64,000 nt of DNA from Leptasterias polaris (GCA_037783415.1 JAZGTN010000042.1:1790001-1854000), one strand, 5' to 3'. Positions 11,340-22,765 are shown, counted from the stretch's first letter. Numbers and translations: made by a program. Notes: generated by a model from the letters alone, not told the origin.

Positions 11340-11698
11340 CCCACGCTTCCCAAGTTGTATCATGAACTTGGGTGTGATCCCTGGCTAGCTAATGGGCAGC
11401 TAATGGGCAGCTAATGGGCAGCTAATGGGCAGCTAATGGGCAGCTAATGGGCAGCTAATGGGCAGCTAATGGGCAGCTAATGGGCAGCTAATGGGCAGCT
11501 AATGGTTGTATGGCTTCTGAATGGCACCCGCAAACCCCCCCCCCCCCCCAAACAAAGCTATTGACAAAACAGGGAGACCTCCAGAAAGCTCAGTTGGTAG
11601 AGTGCTGTCACGTTAATCCAAAGGTCAATGGTTCGAATCGCGCTATAGTCAATTTGTTCAAAACCAAATTATGAAGACAAAACTTAAGTAACAAACGT
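11340..11698 (+). repeat. SINE with generic tRNA-like head (family 2), carrying an internal minisatellite
   Basis: It contains 'ggtgtgatccctggctagct', 'ttctgaatggcaccc', 'attgacaaaacagggaga' and the tRNA-like segment at 11583..11650 ('gctcagttggtagagtgc' as A box, 'ggttcgaatcg' as B box). The same block order occurs at 53995..54235 (plus) and in reverse at 37080..37375. The stretch 11383..11505 inside it has expanded into tandem repeats, and a 15-C run follows at 11535..11549. Confidence 0.75.
11383..11505. repeat. 11-bp tandem repeat, about 11 copies
   Basis: The unit is 'gggcagctaat'. It is virtually perfect and begins within the element's own 'ggctagctaatgg' sequence, so the array appears to have grown from the SINE itself. 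Confidence 0.95.
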
Positions 11699-11700
11699 TG

Positions 11701-12076
11701 TTAAAGGCACTGTACACGTTTGGTAATTACTCAAAATATATATTAGCATAAAAACTTACTTGGTAACCAGCAACGGAGAGCTGTTGATAGTATAAAACAT
11801 TGTGAGAAACGACTCCCTCTGAAGTATCGTAGTTTTTGAGAAAGAGGTAATTTCTAACTAAAATAATAAAAGACTTCTGGCCAGAAGCCTTTTATTCCTA
11901 TCTGAAAGCACACTAATTTGTACAACAAGGGTGTTTTTTCTTTCATCATTTTCTTGCAACTTCAATTACCAATTGAGTCCAAATTTTCACAGGCTTGTTA
12001 TTTTATGCATATGTTGGGATACACCAAGTGAGAATACTGGTCTTTGATAATTACCAAACGTGTTCAGTGCCTTTAA
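11701..12076. mobile_element. 376-bp TTAA MITE, copy 2
   Basis: TTAA at 11701..11704 and 12073..12076. Termini are AGGCACTGTACACGTTTGG and the complement ending CAGTGCCT. It is near identical to the copy at 62058..62433 and inverted inside relative to the one at 10820. Non-coding. Confidence 0.92.
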
Positions 12077-12284
12077 AGAAACTGCAAAGAATGAGTTCAA
12101 ATAATGCCATTTGTCCAAATTTGTTGTAATTTTTTTTTTTTTTTTTAAGCTAAAGTGAATGCAGAATTTCAACCAACTTAAATTCGCACCAAGTTCTCTT
12201 GGCTGTATACTGAAAATCGGCTTAACTGAAAATCACCTCTTGTGATACAAGTAAGCATTTGTTTTCATTTGGACAAGAAGATAT

Positions 12285-12380
12285 GATACAAATTTACAAA
12301 CAACTCTCCTCACATGGCCTTAGTAGGGAATCGAACCAGGGCCACAGGGGTGAGAGGCGAGCACTTTACGCACTTGCCAC
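12285..12380 (-). repeat. tRNA-like SINE fragment (family 4)
   Basis: The minus strand shows a B-box-like sequence, complement of 'gggaatcgaaccagggcc', and a degraded A-box region near 'acttgccac'. It resembles 29455..29608 and 31797..31926. Partial copy. Confidence 0.45.
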
Positions 12381-12575
12381 CCATGTCTTTGTACATAATA
12401 TAGTAAAAAACATTGAGAATAAGTTAGGCCTAAGTTACGAACTTGCAAGAGAGAAGAAAAAATACATACAAGTAAAAATCTAAATCCACCCAGTCTGTTC
12501 TACCTCCATGGACTCTCAGATGATAAATATGTCAAAAGAACTGGCTGCCACTAGAGATCTATATTACACAAGAGA

Positions 12576-12700
12576 GTAATAATAATAATAATAATATACC
12601 GTTTTTGTATAGCGCATATCACTGTTAAGTCCCTAAGCGCTTTAAAGGAATGAGAAAACAAGAAGTAAGCCAGAATAGAGACAGAGAATAGACAGAATCC
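12576..12700 (-). repeat. LINE/SINE tail remnant
   Basis: (AAT)n followed by 'gtatagcgcatatcac' and 'aagcgctttaaagg', which is the complement of the 'gcgctatataaat(att)n' type tail seen on the LINEs and SINE A in this window. Confidence 0.6.
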
Positions 12701-13982
12701 TAGCTGGGATTGAACATATGCAAGTTATTTGATAAGCTATAAATAACCAGCGTGATATTTGAGGGAGGAGGGGCGGGTTGTCTAATGGGGGGAAAGGGGG
12801 AGGACAGTTCAATAGGGGTTCAGTGTAGCTTGGAAATGGAGTGGACCTATAAAAAGGTCTTCATGAATACATCAGCTGTGTGGTAGCAAATGTAGGGCTG
12901 GAATGTCACCGAGGCCACAGAGATATGGCCTGTTCCTGAGAGTTGACCCAATTTTTTAAACCAAGTCTTAACTTAGTCACTGTTGCTCATTTTTAGGCAG
13001 GTGACATGCCACAAATATTATGCAGGACTATCCCCTCCACAGCAAATGAGATTAGCAGTTATATGAAAAACATCCCTTTTAGCCCAATTTTGAAAAGGCA
13101 ATGAGTCAGAAAAAAATGCTTAAAAACAATTTATATGCTTAACATAATTTGGCCGAGTACCGATGACAACTGATGTAAAACTTAAGATATTTTGGCTGGT
13201 AACCCGTCTCTGCTAAGCACAATTTATCTGTGCTTAGCTGATTTGCCTTTGCTTTTTACAATTCTTGAGCAGCATGCATTTTTCAATGAAAGGCAATACC
13301 TTGTGTATGCAGAATTGTTTTTCTCCTCAAGTGGAGGGTGGGGTTAAGGGTCAAGAGGGGTCGCAAAGTGACCTTCAGGTTAGCATTTTTGTGTATACTT
13401 GCCCTCAAAATGAAATAAACCAATATTTGTGATTTGGAAATCAACTCTGCATGTAAATATACATCCTTTTGGTTGGTGTCTTACACTGACATTACACATA
13501 GAGAGTGTTTAAACGAACACACCGGTGACTAGTTCATGAACCTGAAATATTAATACACGATGTGAGAGTGTCTAACCATTCCAACCGAGGACTTAATAAA
13601 AGGGATCCGGGTGTTCTGACACGAGCGAGAACGTCGATGATTTTGTGTACAAAACCAATGGAGACGTCGCTAAAATTAGTAAGAGTCCAAACAATGAGAG
13701 AACAAACTGATGTCAAGTCCTGGATCTCTTCGACAAATATGCGTATGCGTATATGTCATTCGTGCACTGTGCACGCATGGCCAAACGAGCACAGTAAAAT
13801 TAAAGATGCCTCAGACTGACTGTCTCTTCCTTTGGAGGGTAAATACAAGAGACCAACTCTTAGTCCTTGTAAGAAATTTTTTTACAATTGAACAAAGGTC
13901 ATCAAAAGCATTATTTCTGAGCAATCCATTAAATGAGTAAAAAGTTATCTGTGAGGAGACATTTGTTCATTATTTCTTTATT
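12701..13982. other. No gene seen; a CpG-bearing patch and a weak MITE remnant
   Basis: Positions 13150..13300 carry 'tttggctggtaacc' and 'gctaagcacaa', weakly related to the CTGCTTAAGCA MITEs. Positions 13560..13800 keep many CpGs and are open in two frames (13562..13819 plus, 13534..13716 minus), but I recognise no domain or splice sites that would make it an exon. Confidence 0.4.
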
Positions 13983-14357
13983 TTTTATAAGAGATCATCT
14001 AACATCACAAGGCCATGGACGGCCACTTGAAGGGGAGGGCTTCACTTAACTGATTTGGGCTATCGACCCAAATCAACTGTCACCAGGGGGGGGGGGGGGG
14101 GGCACATTGCCACCTACTCCTGGGGCTGAAACAGGGTTACCCTCTTCACAGTCCTTAAGGATGTAGGCATGGGTATCATCTACTAGGAGCCTGGCTGGTA
14201 GAGCAGAATGCACTTCCTTCCCAACTTTTTACAAAGCAATAATGGTTAAATGCCTTGCACAAGGGCACAAGTGTCATGACTGGGATTTGAACCCACACTC
14301 TGCTGCTGACAACACCAGAGCTTGGGTCCGCTGGAATAGACCGCTCGGCCACGACAC
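13983..14357 (-). repeat. SINE, tRNA-Leu-headed, body type B
   Basis: Minus strand. The head ends at 14357 with the complement of 'gtgtcgtggccgagcggtc', and a B box lies at about 14283..14294. The body shares 'cacaaggccatggacggcc', 'aactgatttgggctatc' and 'actaggagcctg' with the copy at 34240..34593. A 17-G run at 14086..14102 has expanded from a GGGG in the body. Confidence 0.85.
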
Positions 14358-14983
14358 GTACGCCATTGATTATACAGCGTACATACATATCATAAGTTTC
14401 AAGAGTCACTGCAGAGCTTTTCCAGCACAACATTTTGCCGATACTGACTCGGTCTTTCAGATGCTTATGGCACTGTTTTCAGGTTAAACTAATTTCACAT
14501 TTGTTTTCCTTTCATCAAAACATGATTTTTCAGATCAAAGCCAAAATTGGTGGAATTTCCTGACAAATATATCAACAACAGTAATCATGGTTGACCTCTG
14601 GACAACTTCATTTCTTGGTCACCTCCTTAGGACATTGAAACAATCGTACTTTTCATACTGCGTTTGTGGGACTCCTCTGCTTCTCTGAATGGCAAATTGC
14701 TCCTAGCGTGAGTGTAAATTATGAAAACAGAAGATAGTGGTAGGTGAAATCATAGACACAGCGTGTCACTGATTGATGCCAGGTGAACCCACACTCAGAC
14801 ACAGTGGGTGAGAGAGAGAGAGGGAGGGAGGGAAGGGGATGGACTAGACCCTCAACCTTCATCCACGAGGCACTTGTTATTTCTATCAACTGATCAAGAC
14901 AGTGTCCCATGGCCTTCCTCCATTCATTATGTAACAATAGGTATTAACACTGTTTGTAGCTACAACTCCTTATTAGCCCAGGG
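14358..14983. other. No gene seen
   Basis: Contains a short GA/GGGA-rich patch at 14810..14836. The frames here are not convincing. Confidence 0.5.
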
Positions 14984-15170
14984 CCCAATTTCATAGAGCT
15001 GCTTAAGCACAAAATGTAGCTAAGCACAACAAAACTATGCTTACCAGAATAAGGTTACCAGCCAAACTACCATGTCTCATGTAAAATTTGTGACTGGTGT
15101 CCTGCTGATTTCTACTAAGCATAAAATGGTTAAGCAATATTTTTCTGCTTAAGCAGCTCAATGAAACTCC
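14984..15170. mobile_element. CTGCTTAAGCA-type MITE
   Basis: Inverted ends: 'ggcccaatttcatagagctg' + 'cttaagca' on the left and 'tgcttaagcagctcaatgaa' on the right. The interior carries 'aggttaccagcc' and 'gcttacc' motifs. Related copies lie at 19311, 22766, 24726, 28881, 30619, 37489 and 51425. Non-coding. Confidence 0.8.
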
Positions 15171-15176
15171 TGTTCA

Positions 15177-15391
15177 CTGGGCATCCAGCTTCCTGAAACC
15201 ATCTCAACTCCTTAGGAGTAAGCAGCACCGGCAGTCAAATGGGGAACACAGGTTTGCTATTCGTTCACATCAGCAATCTCCACCTTCCCAGGTACCCATT
15301 TACTCTCGGGTGATGAGAAGCAATCATAGTTCAGAAGTGTCTTGCCCAAGGATACAAGCGCCACAACCGGGATTCGAACCTACTTTACAAC
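15177..15391 (-). repeat. SINE A fragment
   Basis: Minus strand. It shares the body blocks 'aggtacccatttac', 'gatgagaagcaatcat' and 'gtcttgcccaaggatacaag', and the B box 'gggattcgaacc', with the SINEs at 28308 and 30977. Most of the head 5' of the B box is missing. Confidence 0.7.
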
Positions 15392-15734
15392 ATTGCACTT
15401 TTCATATTATGTGATCATCATTACAATCCTTCACATTCCAAGAAAATCAGAAATTCAACCGGTGGCATTGAGTTGATGGCACAGCACATTTACATCTGTT
15501 CTCACTCATCTTGAATTAACTTTGATAACAAATTTACCAAATTGGTTGCTCACGTTATTGAGAGAGAAAAATGCCTGTCATGTGTTGTGATGTTTATAAT
15601 GCTATCAGGGAACTTTTGAGTTTGGCGAAGCTGTCAGTCATGAATTTTGTTACAGCATAGAAAACCTTGCTCTATGACAATAATACAATACTTTACATTC
15701 ATACTGCCCTTAATGGAATCTGCAGTCTTCACAA

Positions 15735-16210
15735 TCTATTAAACTTATCGTCCCTCGCGCCCGCCGCTCATGGGGTACTCGTGCTTTTCAATTTTCTGCT
15801 GCATCCCTCTGGAACAACCTTCCTTCACACATAATTTCAGCGGGCTCCACTAACCAGTTCAAGAGAACACTTAAGACTCATTTATTTACCATTAATTAAT
15901 ACTTGTTTCAGTCAATTACCCTGGCTTCGTCATGCAATCAGTTTATTACAGGTTCTTTGTGCATTACCACTGTTATGTTTTAAATAATTTGTTATGGCCA
16001 AATGCTGAGGATCTGGCTGAGGGTGCATGTGCTGGAAACCTCTCTCCCCTTTTTAGCGCTTCTTTTTAACACCTTTTGTTGTATTTTAAGTAGTATATTT
16101 GTCGGTTTATTTATTGGCTTGTTTTATATCTTTTTATATGTACAGCGCCTTGAGCGTCTTTTTAGGCGGATTTTGGCGCTATATAAATGCTTTTTATTAT
16201 TATTATTGTT
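15735..16210 (+). mobile_element. 5'-truncated LINE (CR1/L2-like) 3' end
   Basis: The frame at 15744..15899 reads LIVPRARRSWGTRAFQFS, then ASLWNNLPSHIISAGS, then NQFKRTLKTHLFTIN and stop. This is the typical C-terminal end of a CR1/L2-group ORF2. The 3' UTR then runs to 'cagcgccttgagcg', 'ttggcgctatataaatgc' and a (TTA)n tail at about 16190..16210. The reverse transcriptase itself is lost by 5' truncation. Confidence 0.8.
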
Positions 16211-16256
16211 AATACATGTACTATGTTTCTAAGTGCTGTCAGTATTTATCCTGCAA

Positions 16257-16563
16257 GGTTTTGAAGTATGAGACCTATTCCTTCACATAGCACCACGTAA
16301 TGGTTTACAAGGTGCTGTGGCGAAATGCAGCCAAATCAAACCAGGAACCCCTTCTCTTTACGATAAGTTTACTGGGTTTCTTTTACGTGTATTAAATAAC
16401 ACACGGGACCTACGGCTTTACGTCCCATCCAAAGGATGCAGCAATAATGGTTAAGTGTCTTGCTTAAAGACACAAGTGTTATGATCGGGACTCGAACCCA
16501 CACTCTGCTGATCAGAAACACCAGAGCTTGAGTCTGGTGTCCTTATCCACTCGGCCAAGACAC
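16257..16563 (-). repeat. SINE, tRNA-Leu-headed, body type C
   Basis: Minus strand. The head complement 'cactcggccaagacac' ends at 16563, and the B box lies in 'cgggactcgaaccca'. The body is different from types A and B and carries 'cacgggacctacggcttta' and 'cgtcccatccaaaggatg'. Confidence 0.8.
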
Positions 16564-17814
16564 ACCTACTTGTACAACATGGTACATATGTATGATTACA
16601 GATAGAAGCATTTTAAGAACAAATTTTGATTTGGGGATTGATGCTTGAACACATACCGCTCTACATTGAGCTTTAAAATAAAGTACACTTTGTTTTTTTA
16701 AAACTTGGGGTAATGTCATTGTCAAATACAGTTAGTAACGCAAATACAATCATTTCAACCTAAATAGAAAATAAAATAAAAAATGCAGAGAATAGGGTGT
16801 TCATCCCGTACAAATCCTCCCTCCACAAGTACATGAACCCATCCCTCAAAGCCTGACTGTACCCATAATGCAGCTTGTCAGATGCCACTCAGTGAACTTT
16901 CAATCATTCATAAAAACAAAGTTATTTGGGCCAAGCAGCAGCACCTGTACGTATGTACTGTACACTCATCAGCCTAATGTACAGAGACAGGAACCAGCCA
17001 GGTGACCCAAAGGTCAAGTGGTCTGGTCAGAAGGGCCTGAAAGTGCAGGTCAGTGCTGAGTGACCTCTTGACCCTAGAAATGAGTCCCACTAGGACTGAG
17101 AGGTGGACATAGTGAGGTGGTATGGGTTTGGGATGGACATGGATTTGATTTTCTGCACAACTTATGGAATGAGGAATTAATTGATTAACCAAATGAGTGC
17201 ATTACACTAAACGGATTTCCTGGGAAACATTTGTTTGATCTTATTATACTTGAATTGCTAACCCCACCAAACTCCCGGGCATTTGAATCAATTTCCCAGG
17301 AAAAAAAGCTACCCCAAGCTGGGGGAGTGGCCCAGGGGTTAGCATACTGAGTGTGCAGTTTCTCAAGGAAATTGTGAAACCAACATGGGGGGGGGGGGGG
17401 GGGGGGAGGCATAATGGGGTTCAAACTCCCCAGGAATTTTGTGGGGTTTGAAAGGTTATGGAGGCATTATGTTGTTATCATTAAAACTACCCACTCAATT
17501 ATTGTATTGCAGAGAAAAAATCACGAACACTGATCCAGTAGTGCTGTTTTGCCAGCTAACATAGTGTACCTGCAGGCTCGACTGCAGAATCAAATTCTAC
17601 ATTGCTCGTTTCAGTACAGGTTGGCATCATGATCAAACTAATTTAGCCTATTTGACAGTGGGCACACAAATTGAAAAAAAAAAATAATAATAATTGGTTG
17701 CGACACAAATGACGGTCGGTCGGACGAGCAAACAACTTTTTTATTTTGCCCTATTCTATTCAATAAGGAAAACAGTCTTCAACCCACTTGAACCAACTTA
17801 AGTTTTTGCATACT
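16564..17814. other. No gene seen; 20-G run
   Basis: A run of 20 G occupies 17387..17406. The proline-rich frame at 17185..17424 is a translation of this homopolymer and not a gene. Confidence 0.5.
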
Positions 17815-18106
17815 TTGTCATTGTCATTTTCTCCAGTAGTTTGTTCGTCTGTCTGTCTGTCTGTCTGTTTGTTTCGTCTTTGTATTGTCCTAAGCATGTA
17901 CCCTTAGTTTATGTATTTTGTTATGTAAAGGCAAGCCGCTACAAGCTACCTGGCTTATTTTGGGCCTTGCCTCCATGCGCTTTCCCACTAGTTTATTCTT
18001 AATTCTTATTCTGTCTTTTATATTATTGCATTTTACAATGTAGTTCTGTAATTGTGGAAATATGTTAGTGGAAATAAATGTGAATTGAATTGAATTGAAT
18101 TGAACC
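17815..18106 (+). mobile_element. LINE 3' UTR with (TTGAA)n tail
   Basis: A (TGTC)n patch at 17845..17868 is followed by a 3'-UTR-like stretch, 'ggaaataaatgtgaattg' and four to five TGAAT units. The AATAAA-type end followed by a 5-bp tail repeat is typical of a LINE 3' end. No reverse transcriptase frame remains, so the class is unknown. Confidence 0.5.
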
Positions 18107-19310
18107 AATAAGTCAGTTCTGAACAAGTTTCTCAGGTACATGTAGTAGTAGGCCTACCTGGAACTCAGCACATACACTCAATGATCCTATTTACTCTTGA
18201 ACTCAGTCCATAAGGTTTCATGTACATGTACCAACTTCTTAAATTACAACCCCAACTTTATCCCATTGAGAAATACAACTAATATCAGTTATCACAGTAA
18301 CAAATAGACAGTACCCCTATTTCCTGTGGGGGTGCATTCAAAGGTAAAGGTCCCCACATGAATGATAGTCACCAGACCAGGTAATGACACATTGGGGGCT
18401 GAAGGGTGCACAGAGACAGAGAAGGCACACCAAACAACATTGAAGATTAAATTTACGAGTGTAAAGTATGGTCAATATAGGAATACAGTGATTAAGAGTC
18501 CAAGGTGGTACATGTGTTCATTCACTTGCACTTGGCGGATTCCTTTTTGACCGCATACTTCCAGAGGAGAGTAAAACACTAATAATAAATCATTACCCAG
18601 TCATAAGCCCTTTCTTTACATGTTTATTTTGATGGGCTTTTTCCCCGATTCTGGCCTCATGTGGCGACTCAAGTTCTTCTTTATGATTCAGCTTGTCCAG
18701 AAGGAAAAGTTCAAAAGTGCAATTTTATATTTAAGTAGCCAGTTAACTGTTTTACTGTAATCTGTTTCCAGATTTCACCAATGTTTAATTGAAGCCGACA
18801 GTAAAAAAAAAATGAGCCAAATCCTTTTCTTGAAAATGCAAGCCCAAAACACTATCCAGAGAGAACGATTGACATCCCTTTTGTTGGTGGGAATGTGTCT
18901 TATCAACAGTTTTTACGCCCAGCAGGTTTTTAATTGGTTGGTTGGGTTTAAAGAAACTTATATTTGTTGTTAGGCCTACATGTACATAACAAACCCCACA
19001 CCACTATGTCTGCAGTTATAAACCTTCAGTTCTCTTTTGCTTCAGCAGAAGCTACACAGGAAAATACAGTTATTGTCATTGTCATTGTCATTGTCATTGT
19101 CATTGCTGCCACCTAGTATATCACAATCTCTTATTCTGAAAAAGCATCACTAAGAAAGAGACAAGAAATGTTAGATTTGCTCATGCGACTTTACATGTTA
19201 GTTAAGCAAAGAATGAAAAAGCCTGCACAATAATCTTACCCTAATTTCTTTGTACTGTTTGTACAATGGGTTTCCATGCTTTCCGGCCTTAGAAATACAG
19301 GCTTTGCAGT
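18107..19310. other. No gene seen; hexamer microsatellite
   Basis: A (TTGTCA)n microsatellite with about six units lies at 19066..19105. The rest is AT-rich with no supported coding. Confidence 0.5.
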
Positions 19311-19503
19311 GCCTAATTTCAGTTGCTTAAGCAGCCAATATTGCTTAGACATTTACTGCTTAGCAAAAAGAAAAAAACAAAACAGGATACCAGCTACAAA
19401 TCGTACACGTGGAATAGTATTTTGGCTGGTAACCTTATTCTGGAAAGCATAATTTTATTGTGCTTTGCTCCTTTTTGTGCTTAAGCAGGTCTACGGAATT
19501 AGG
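19311..19503. mobile_element. CTGCTTAAGCA-type MITE
   Basis: The left end is 'cctaatttcagttgcttaag', the right end 'gtgcttaagcaggtctacgg' + 'aattagg'. The interior has 'tttggctggtaacctta'. It ends 100 bp from ERC coding exon 7. Confidence 0.75.
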
Positions 19504-19603
19504 TCATATTTCTGAGGTAAGTAGAACTACAAGTAGGAAGTTGAACCCTTGACTTTAATAGCTTTCTGAACACCGCCCTCAGGTGCCTGCTAGCAAGACT
19601 CAC

Positions 19604-19748
19604 CTCATCTTTGAGTTGTTGGACGAGGGCGTCCTTCTCTTTCTTGAGACCCTTGAGTTCCTCGCAGGCTTTAGGGTTCTTACGGTTGAGTTCCAGGAGA
19701 GCTATATGGGCATCCTTCTCTCCAATTGCTGCAGTTATTGCTTCTTGT
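19604..19748 (-). CDS. ERC: ERC coding exon 7 of those in window
   Basis: 145 bases: one base completing a Lys codon, then 48 codons, ending in phase 0 at a GAG|GTGAGT donor. The acceptor is 'gttttcag'. The peptide starts QEAITAAIGEKDAHIALLEL and ends with LKKEKDALVQQLKDE. This is the block that in vertebrate ERC reads QEALLAAISEKDANIALLEL ... REKDRLVQQLKQQ, just before the C-terminal tail. The AA|A split of the Lys codon fits exactly with exon 6. A SINE lies 90 bp upstream of the acceptor. Confidence 0.92.
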
Positions 19749-19837
19749 CTGAAAACAAATCACAACAACACCACTGAGTAATAAAAATGAAGGAATGAAT
19801 GCGTCAACTTTAACACATAATAAAATAATTTCGGGTT

Positions 19838-19940
19838 GAACAAAGAAACATTGACTAGAGTGGAATTTGACCTCTGGTTTAACGTGTCGGCGCTCTAGCA
19901 AAAGAACTATCTATGTTGGCCGTCTCCCTATTTTGTCAAT
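19838..19940 (-). repeat. tRNA-like SINE family 2 fragment
   Basis: Complement of the family-2 head. 'ttgaacaaagaaacattgac', 'gtgtcggcgctctagc' and 'actatctatgttggc' match the copies at 37080..37375 and 39865..40025. It lies 90 bp from ERC exon 7, in the preceding intron. Confidence 0.65.
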
Positions 19941-19949
19941 ATCTTTATT

Positions 19950-21873
19950 CGAAGGTGCCTAAAATAAAATTAAATACAGCTTCATCCATAAAATCATGTT
20001 CATCCTGATTCTCAACTGGCTACTCACACTTTCAAGTACACCTTCCTCAGAACTGAATTTCAATGTCAATATCAGGTGACATATTCTCTCTTTGGTTCTA
20101 GAACTAAGGTGATCAGAAGAACCAGAGGTGAGTAGAATCTTACGACTCCGAACAGTTATGTGCACTCTGTCTCTCCAAAAGGGAGACATTTCTTTGTTGG
20201 AGAACAATAAAATTTGTGGACTAAGAAGTATATGTGCGTTGATGTGGATCAAATACAAACACATTTGGGTTTCTTAGGACAGAGCTTTCTCTTCACAGTT
20301 TCAGTGACCAGCCAGCAGAACCCCTATTGTTTCAATAGTCCCAAAGCTTTTTCAAATCTTACAGACATGCAGTTCTGCAGTATGTAAAAAATTAAAATTT
20401 ATAAAAAAAGAACAAAAAGAAACAAAATTTCCAAGCATATCAAGACTTTGTACTGTGTTTTTAAATTTTCAAAGGGACAGCTGGGACACAAACAAAAAAC
20501 CAAGGAAATCAGCTGATCTGTTGAAAAGATACATGACTAATCTTAATTAAATTTTTTCTATCAAGAGACTTAATTGGAACCTAGATGAACAATGAGTACA
20601 TCAGTGCATTGAAAAGCAATGACCTAGCCAACCACACCTCATTGTGACTGGTCCACGGAAAGTTTAACTGGCATTCAGCCTGCGAACCACTGTTACGGGA
20701 AAACACTGATTAAATACTTTGAACACGTCTCCATTGTTTTAAGGTTTGTTTTGGTCTTGTGAGTTAAAGTGCAAGGCACTTTTACGATTAAGAGCACCAC
20801 GGTTTCATTAAAACAAATTCAATGAAAAAAGCAAATACAAAAACAAGAGGTGCTCCGAACATTGCAACGAACACCTACAAATACATGTATCAACCGACAA
20901 ACAGTAGGACACCTAAGATAATTTTGGGTCGCTAAAGTATTCCCCAGTAAACAATGGCTTTCAAATGAAACAACATTGTAATAAACATCCTGTATTTTTG
21001 TTTTTCAAAGACTTTCACCCAGTGGTGAGCATTTTCACACTATTTTCATAACCCGAGGCAGTGTGTGTTGCACCTGTCAATAGGAAGGGAGAAAAAACCC
21101 GGGAACAACTGCAGACAGCATAAAGTACCTTGCCCCTGTCGCCTGGCATTCTACATTATCACCAGCCGATTCCCAGCACTGGTCTCCAGTCATTCTCACC
21201 CAGCGACACTATGTTTTCATCCCACTAAACCAAATACTGACAACTGCCCCAACTGTATGAACTCGAATCTCTTGTCAAAATAACAGATGTCAAATTCAGT
21301 TTCTTTATTTCAATCTAATCTGAATAAGAATTTAAAGGAAAAGGGGAACAAAAACCTATCATAAACAGAATCTTTCAGAATTATGTTTACACTGTGACAT
21401 GTAAACCGGTAACTGAAAATGCAAACAAGAAAAGTGAAGAGCAAAAGAAACTGCTGAGTAGTCTGCCTTTACATATCTCTGTCAGTGGGTAGACGATAAT
21501 TGCCTTATATTCTACCTATCAATAATTCCATTCACATACTCAATCAGACTGAGGTATGAACATGTACAGTGCCCTTGCATATTAATATCTACTGTATAAC
21601 CAGATATTTCAGTAACCCCCCCCCCCCAACCATTCCCTCTCTAGATTTCTATGACAACAAACGGAACAGCTATCAAAACACTGCAGGCATTAAGCTGCTG
21701 TCAAGACCCAGACCCTACTGAGGGTCCATGCACTCAAGAGTGTGGATCTCAAGCATCACTGTGGATTCTTTGACTAGTAATGATGTCTGATCTTCCCATG
21801 AAATCTTTGGATAAGTTCAAAATCGCAAGACCAGGGGCCAATTTCATTATAGATGCTTCCAAGCAGAACATGC
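19950..21873. other. No gene seen (ERC intron)
   Basis: About 1.9 kb of intron. A fragment of the 'ggcattcagcctgcgaacca' dispersed repeat lies at 20633..20706. The 101-codon minus-strand frame at 19959..20264 shows no recognisable domain. Confidence 0.5.
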
Positions 21874-22401
21874 TTAAAGGGTGTGTACAACAGTGGTAAT
21901 TGTCAAAGACCAGTATCCACACTTGATGTGACCCAACATACATACATGAAATAACAAACCTGTGAAAGTTTAAGCTCAATCGGTTTTCAGAGCAGTGAAC
22001 GATTTCCCTTGTATAGCAGAGCAAATTGCTACACAAAATGCATCAGTTGCTACTCAAAAATCAGGGGTTGCTACTCGATATTAGCATTCAGTGTGCACAA
22101 AACAAGTTCAGTCTAAATATTTTGCTATGCAAAATTGCTGGATGAAATCGTTCCCCGCAGAGTCATGAGAAAACAGTGAATAACCCCATTATATGTTTTC
22201 ACTGCTTTCAAACATCAGATTTTATCACCAGTGATGAAGACTATTTGTTTTACTCATTTCCTAAAAACTATAGCATTTCAAGTAAAAGGGAAGTTTCAAG
22301 GGAAGTTTTCCACCATGTCCATCTTTATACCATGGAAGTGATGTGCAAATCTGTGAACATATATATTTTTTAATCTTACCAATGTTGTACACACCCTTTA
22401 A
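21874..22401. mobile_element. TTAA MITE, 'agggtgtgtacaac' subfamily
   Basis: TTAA at 21874..21877 and 22398..22401. Termini are AGGGTGTGTACAACAGTGG and the complement CCAATGTTGTACACACCCT. Interior blocks ('aacctgtgaaagtttaagct') match the related element at 56611..56963. Non-coding. The short frame at 22176..22373 lies entirely inside it. Confidence 0.85.
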
Positions 22402-22742
22402 AGGTATTATACAGGATTGGTAGAGCTGACAAAATAATCACAGACAGTGTTCATGTTTTGTGTAATCAACCACATACATGAAATAACAAACCTGTGAAAA
22501 TTTGAGCTCAATTGGCCATTGAGGTCACGAGAAAATATGTGTTTTCTGTTTTTCAAACCGAGTTTATTATCGCGCGCGATAAAAACTATTGTTTTACTCA
22601 TTTCTCAGAAACGATAGCATTTTAGGCAGAAATATTTTAAGGAACCCCTTCTACCATTACTTACTTTAAATCATGTAAGTTATGTGTGAATCTGTGAACT
22701 ATTGTGTTTTTCGATCTTACAAATAGTGTACAGGGCCTTTAA
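22398..22742. mobile_element. TTAA MITE abutting the previous one
   Basis: It begins at the same TTAA that ends the neighbouring element and ends with TTAA at 22739..22742. Ends are 'aggtattatacaggattgg' and 'aaatagtgtacagggcct'. The interior shares 'tacatgaaataacaaacctg' and 'tgagctcaattggcc' with the superfamily. The two elements sit tail to head with one shared TTAA. Confidence 0.75.
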
Positions 22743-22765
22743 CACACGTATTGCTTTTAACTGGA

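Noticed and set aside
11583..11650. Functional tRNA gene
   Set aside because: The tRNA-like segment is embedded in a dispersed repeat with at least five other copies, and its stems do not pair well.
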